Below, in pieces: positions 61,840 through 64,000 of a stretch of DNA of 64,000 bases (position 1 is its first letter; every line of letters starts with the position of its first letter). This DNA comes from Pseudomonadota bacterium (GTDB lineage Bacteria; Pseudomonadota; Gammaproteobacteria; Steroidobacterales; Steroidobacteraceae), in assembly GCA_021838635.1 (NCBI GenBank), contig JAKCDC010000009.1, positions 1 to 64,000 of the forward strand, written 5' to 3'. The notes under the pieces were generated by a model. That model was not told the origin of the DNA, made no database searches, and worked only from the letters and a program-made list of their open reading frames with translations. The translations under genes and the position numbers were made by a program.

Positions 61840-63843
61840 TTAAGCGTGGACCAGGAACCAGCCGAGCAGCACCGCCAGGCCGATCACGATCCAAAAGGCG
61901 TACGAGTAGAGATAACCGCTCTGTACGCGCCGCACCACGCCGCCAAACCAGCCGACCGTGGCGGCCGTGCCGTTGACGATGGCTCCATCGATGATGCTCT
62001 GGTCGCCGGCTTTCCACAGCCCGAGACCCAGACCCCGGCTGAAGCGCGCGATGACCTGCTCGTTGAACCAATCGAAGTAGTACTTCTGATCGAGGATGCG
62101 CTTCAGCCAGGCGAACTTCACTGCGGCCGCATTGGCCAGATCCGGGCGCTTCAGCACGAACAGCCACGCCGTGACGAACCCCGCCACCGCCAGCCAGAAC
62201 GGCGCGGTGACGAACGCGTGCAGCGCGAGGGCGAGCGGCCCGTGGTAGTGCGCCGCCAGACGCCCGATGACGTTGTGCGCCGGCAGCACCTTGATCGCGT
62301 TGCCGAAGTAATTGCCGTAGAGCACCTTGCCGACCGTGAAATACCCGATCAGCAGCGACGGGATGGCGAGCGCGATCAGCGGCACCGTGACCACCCACGG
62401 ACTCTCATGCGGCTCGTGCACCCCAGCGTGCGCCCCGTGCGCATCGTCTCCGTGATCGTGACCCTGCGCGGCGTGCACCTTGCGGAAGCGCTCCTCGCCA
62501 TGGAAGGTCATGAACAGCAGACGGAACGTGTACAGCGAGGTGACGAATGCTCCGAGCAGTACGCACCAGTACGCGTACGTCGAGCCCCAGCGATGGCTGA
62601 GGCCGATCGCCTCGATGATGGCGTCCTTGGAGTAAAAGCCGGAGAAGAACGGTGCGGCCACCAGTGCCAGCCCACCGATCCAGCAGGTCACCGCGGTGAT
62701 CGGCATGTATTTGCCGAGCCCGCCCATCTTGCGCATGTCCTGCTCGTGGTGCATGCCGATGATGACCGAACCGGCCGCGAGGAACAGCAGCGCCTTGAAA
62801 AACGCGTGCGTCATGAGGTGAAAAATCGCAGCGTTGTAGGCTGAAGCGCCGAGCGCAGCGGTCATGTACCCGAGCTGCGAGAGCGTCGAGTAGGCGATGA
62901 CGCGCTTGATGTCGTTGTTGATGACCCCGAGGAGGCCCATGAAGAACGCCGTGGTCGCGCCGATCACCAGGACGAACGACAGCGCCGCGCTCGAGTACTC
63001 GAACAGCGGGGACATGCGCGCCACCATGAAGATGCCCGCGGTCACCATCGTGGCGGCGTGGATCAGCGCCGAGATCGGGGTCGGGCCCTCCATCGAGTCC
63101 GGCAGCCACACGTGCAGCGGGACCTGCGCGCTCTTGCCCATCGCTCCGATGAACAGACACACGCAGATCAGCGTAAGCGCATTGACGCCACCGAACACCG
63201 GCAGCTGCAGCTGCGCCAGGTGCGGCGCGGCGGCGAACGCCGTGGTGTAGGACAGCGAGTGCGTGAACGAGAACAGCGCCGCGATGCCGATCACGAAGCC
63301 GAAGTCGCCGACGCGATTGACGAGGAATGCTTTGAGATTGGCGAAAATGGCGCTCGGTCGGGTGTACCAGAAGCCAATCAGCAGGTACGAGACCATGCCC
63401 ACCGCTTCCCAGCCGAAGAACAGCTGCATGAAATTGTTCGCCATCACGAGCATGAGCATCGAGAAGGTGAACAGCGAGATGTAGCTGAAGAAGCGGGTGT
63501 AGCCCGGATCATCGCTCATGTAGCCGATGGTGTAGACGTGCACGCACAGTGACACGAACGTCACCACCGACATCATGAGCACGGTGAGCCGGTCGATGAG
63601 GAAGCCGACCTGGATGTGCACCCCGTCGCTCACCGCCCAGGTGTACACCGGGCCGTTGAACGAGCTCACCCCGCCCGAGTACAGCTGCTTCAGCACGTAC
63701 AGCGACAGGCCGCAGGCGATGGCGACGCCGGCGATGGTGAGCGTGTGCGATGCGGCGCGGCCGATGCGTTTGCCGAAAAGGCCCGCGATCACGGCCGCAA
63801 TGAGCGGCGCGAGGGGGATGGCGATCAGCAGATGCGGGTTCAT
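61840..63843 (-). CDS. nuoL: NADH-quinone oxidoreductase subunit L
   Basis: A 667-residue complex I subunit with about 16 spans, including the long C-terminal lateral helix region (from around residue 550). Marks are FLIDRLTVLMMSVVTFVS, FFGWEAVGMVSYLLIGFWY, and HVWLPDSMEGPTPISALIHA. It begins 6 bases after the nuoK stop. A His-rich cytoplasmic loop (HGDDAHGAHAG) lies near residue 470. Confidence 0.96.
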   Translation of the reverse strand: MNPHLLIAIPLAPLIAAVIAGLFGKRIGRAASHTLTIAGVAIACGLSLYVLKQLYSGGVSSFNGPVYTWAVSDGVHIQVGFLIDRLTVLMMSVVTFVSLCVHVYTIGYMSDDPGYTRFFSYISLFTFSMLMLVMANNFMQLFFGWEAVGMVSYLLIGFWYTRPSAIFANLKAFLVNRVGDFGFVIGIAALFSFTHSLSYTTAFAAAPHLAQLQLPVFGGVNALTLICVCLFIGAMGKSAQVPLHVWLPDSMEGPTPISALIHAATMVTAGIFMVARMSPLFEYSSAALSFVLVIGATTAFFMGLLGVINNDIKRVIAYSTLSQLGYMTAALGASAYNAAIFHLMTHAFFKALLFLAAGSVIIGMHHEQDMRKMGGLGKYMPITAVTCWIGGLALVAAPFFSGFYSKDAIIEAIGLSHRWGSTYAYWCVLLGAFVTSLYTFRLLFMTFHGEERFRKVHAAQGHDHGDDAHGAHAGVHEPHESPWVVTVPLIALAIPSLLIGYFTVGKVLYGNYFGNAIKVLPAHNVIGRLAAHYHGPLALALHAFVTAPFWLAVAGFVTAWLFVLKRPDLANAAAVKFAWLKRILDQKYYFDWFNEQVIARFSRGLGLGLWKAGDQSIIDGAIVNGTAATVGWFGGVVRRVQSGYLYSYAFWIVIGLAVLLGWFLVHA

Positions 63844-63849
63844 GCGGCC

Positions 63850-64000
63850 TCAGCCCTTGAGAGTATTCAGATCTTCGACATTGATGCTGCGCCGGCCTCG
63901 GAACAGCACCACGAGGATCGCCAGTCCGATGGCCGACTCGGCGGCCGCCACGGTGAGCACGAAAAACACGAACACCTGGCCAGTCAGGTCACCGAACATG
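63850..64000 (-). CDS. nuoK: NADH-quinone oxidoreductase subunit K, C-terminal part (runs off the right edge)
   Basis: The minus-strand frame ending in TGA at 63850-63852 encodes about 49 residues, including [20 protein letters not shown] and [16 protein letters not shown], the conserved end of NuoK with its membrane Glu. The start lies beyond the window. Not in the ORF track because it is incomplete. Gene order K-L-M-N is the usual one. Confidence 0.93.
   Translation of the reverse strand, partial: MFGDLTGQVFVFFVLTVAAAESAIGLAILVVLFRGRRSINVEDLNTLKG

Noticed and set aside
60331-62844. 837-aa plus-strand ORF
   Set aside because: It lies antisense to nuoM and nuoL, which are unmistakable; composition is Arg/His/Gln/Glu-rich as expected of a shadow frame.
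1-64000. tRNA, rRNA, CRISPR arrays
   Set aside because: I scanned for T-loop GTTCGAATC-type sequences and regularly spaced repeats and found no convincing case.

Overview
The window is GC-rich bacterial chromosome with a gammaproteobacterial gene set: a CbrA/CbrB-like two-component system, a FecI/FecR/TonB-receptor module, homogentisate catabolism and a nuo operon. The style (long TonB receptor, GH3/GH51 pair, DUF3617, MASE4 kinase) suggests a Xanthomonadales/Nevskiales-like lineage. That placement is inference. I found no tRNA, rRNA or CRISPR.

1-6.9 kb. The left edge carries the tail of an IS630-type transposase. It is followed by a compact carbon-sensing module on the minus strand: a small membrane protein (CbrX-like), a sensor kinase fused to a sodium/solute symporter domain (CbrA-like), and an NtrC-type regulator (CbrB-like). 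Divergent to it lie an outer-membrane barrel of the MetA-pathway type and a SatP/YaaH acetate transporter. A near-consensus sigma-54 promoter and a perfect palindrome sit in front of the barrel gene, so a self-contained sense/activate/import circuit can be proposed.

6.9-16.4 kb. This is an accessory region with lower coding density: secreted proteins of uncertain role, DUF4260, DUF3617, a SEC-C protein, a chimeric DUF6429/resolvase relic, a WbuC cupin, a cold-shock-type RRM protein and a decayed short-chain dehydrogenase.

16.4-31.2 kb. An orphan flavin-dependent halogenase is followed by a PadR regulator with a perfect inverted-repeat operator, a MarR/MFS/dienelactone-hydrolase operon, a TPR sulfotransferase, a YghU-type glutathione transferase, a membrane protein, an exonuclease/GIY-YIG fusion overlapping a secreted HD-domain protein, and a MASE4 histidine kinase with an OsmC protein.

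31.2-44.4 kb. A divergent plant-polysaccharide locus (GH3 with PA14, against GH51 plus a type-B carboxylesterase) shares a xyl-box-like palindrome. Then come a GST/HxlR pair, a frameshifted acetyltransferase, a di-heme peroxidase with a secreted phosphoesterase, and a sterol desaturase/VTT-domain pair.

44.7-54.9 kb. An ECF sigma/FecR pair is separated by a strong terminator from a 1149-residue TonB receptor. Next are a 2-hydroxycarboxylate transporter, an MBL hydrolase/GT9 pair, a Trp/His/Gly-repeat secreted protein and an unknown protein.

55.1-64 kb. The homogentisate genes hmgA-fahA diverge from a MarR regulator across a 16-bp perfect palindrome. The window ends in nuoN, nuoM, nuoL and the 3' part of nuoK on the minus strand.
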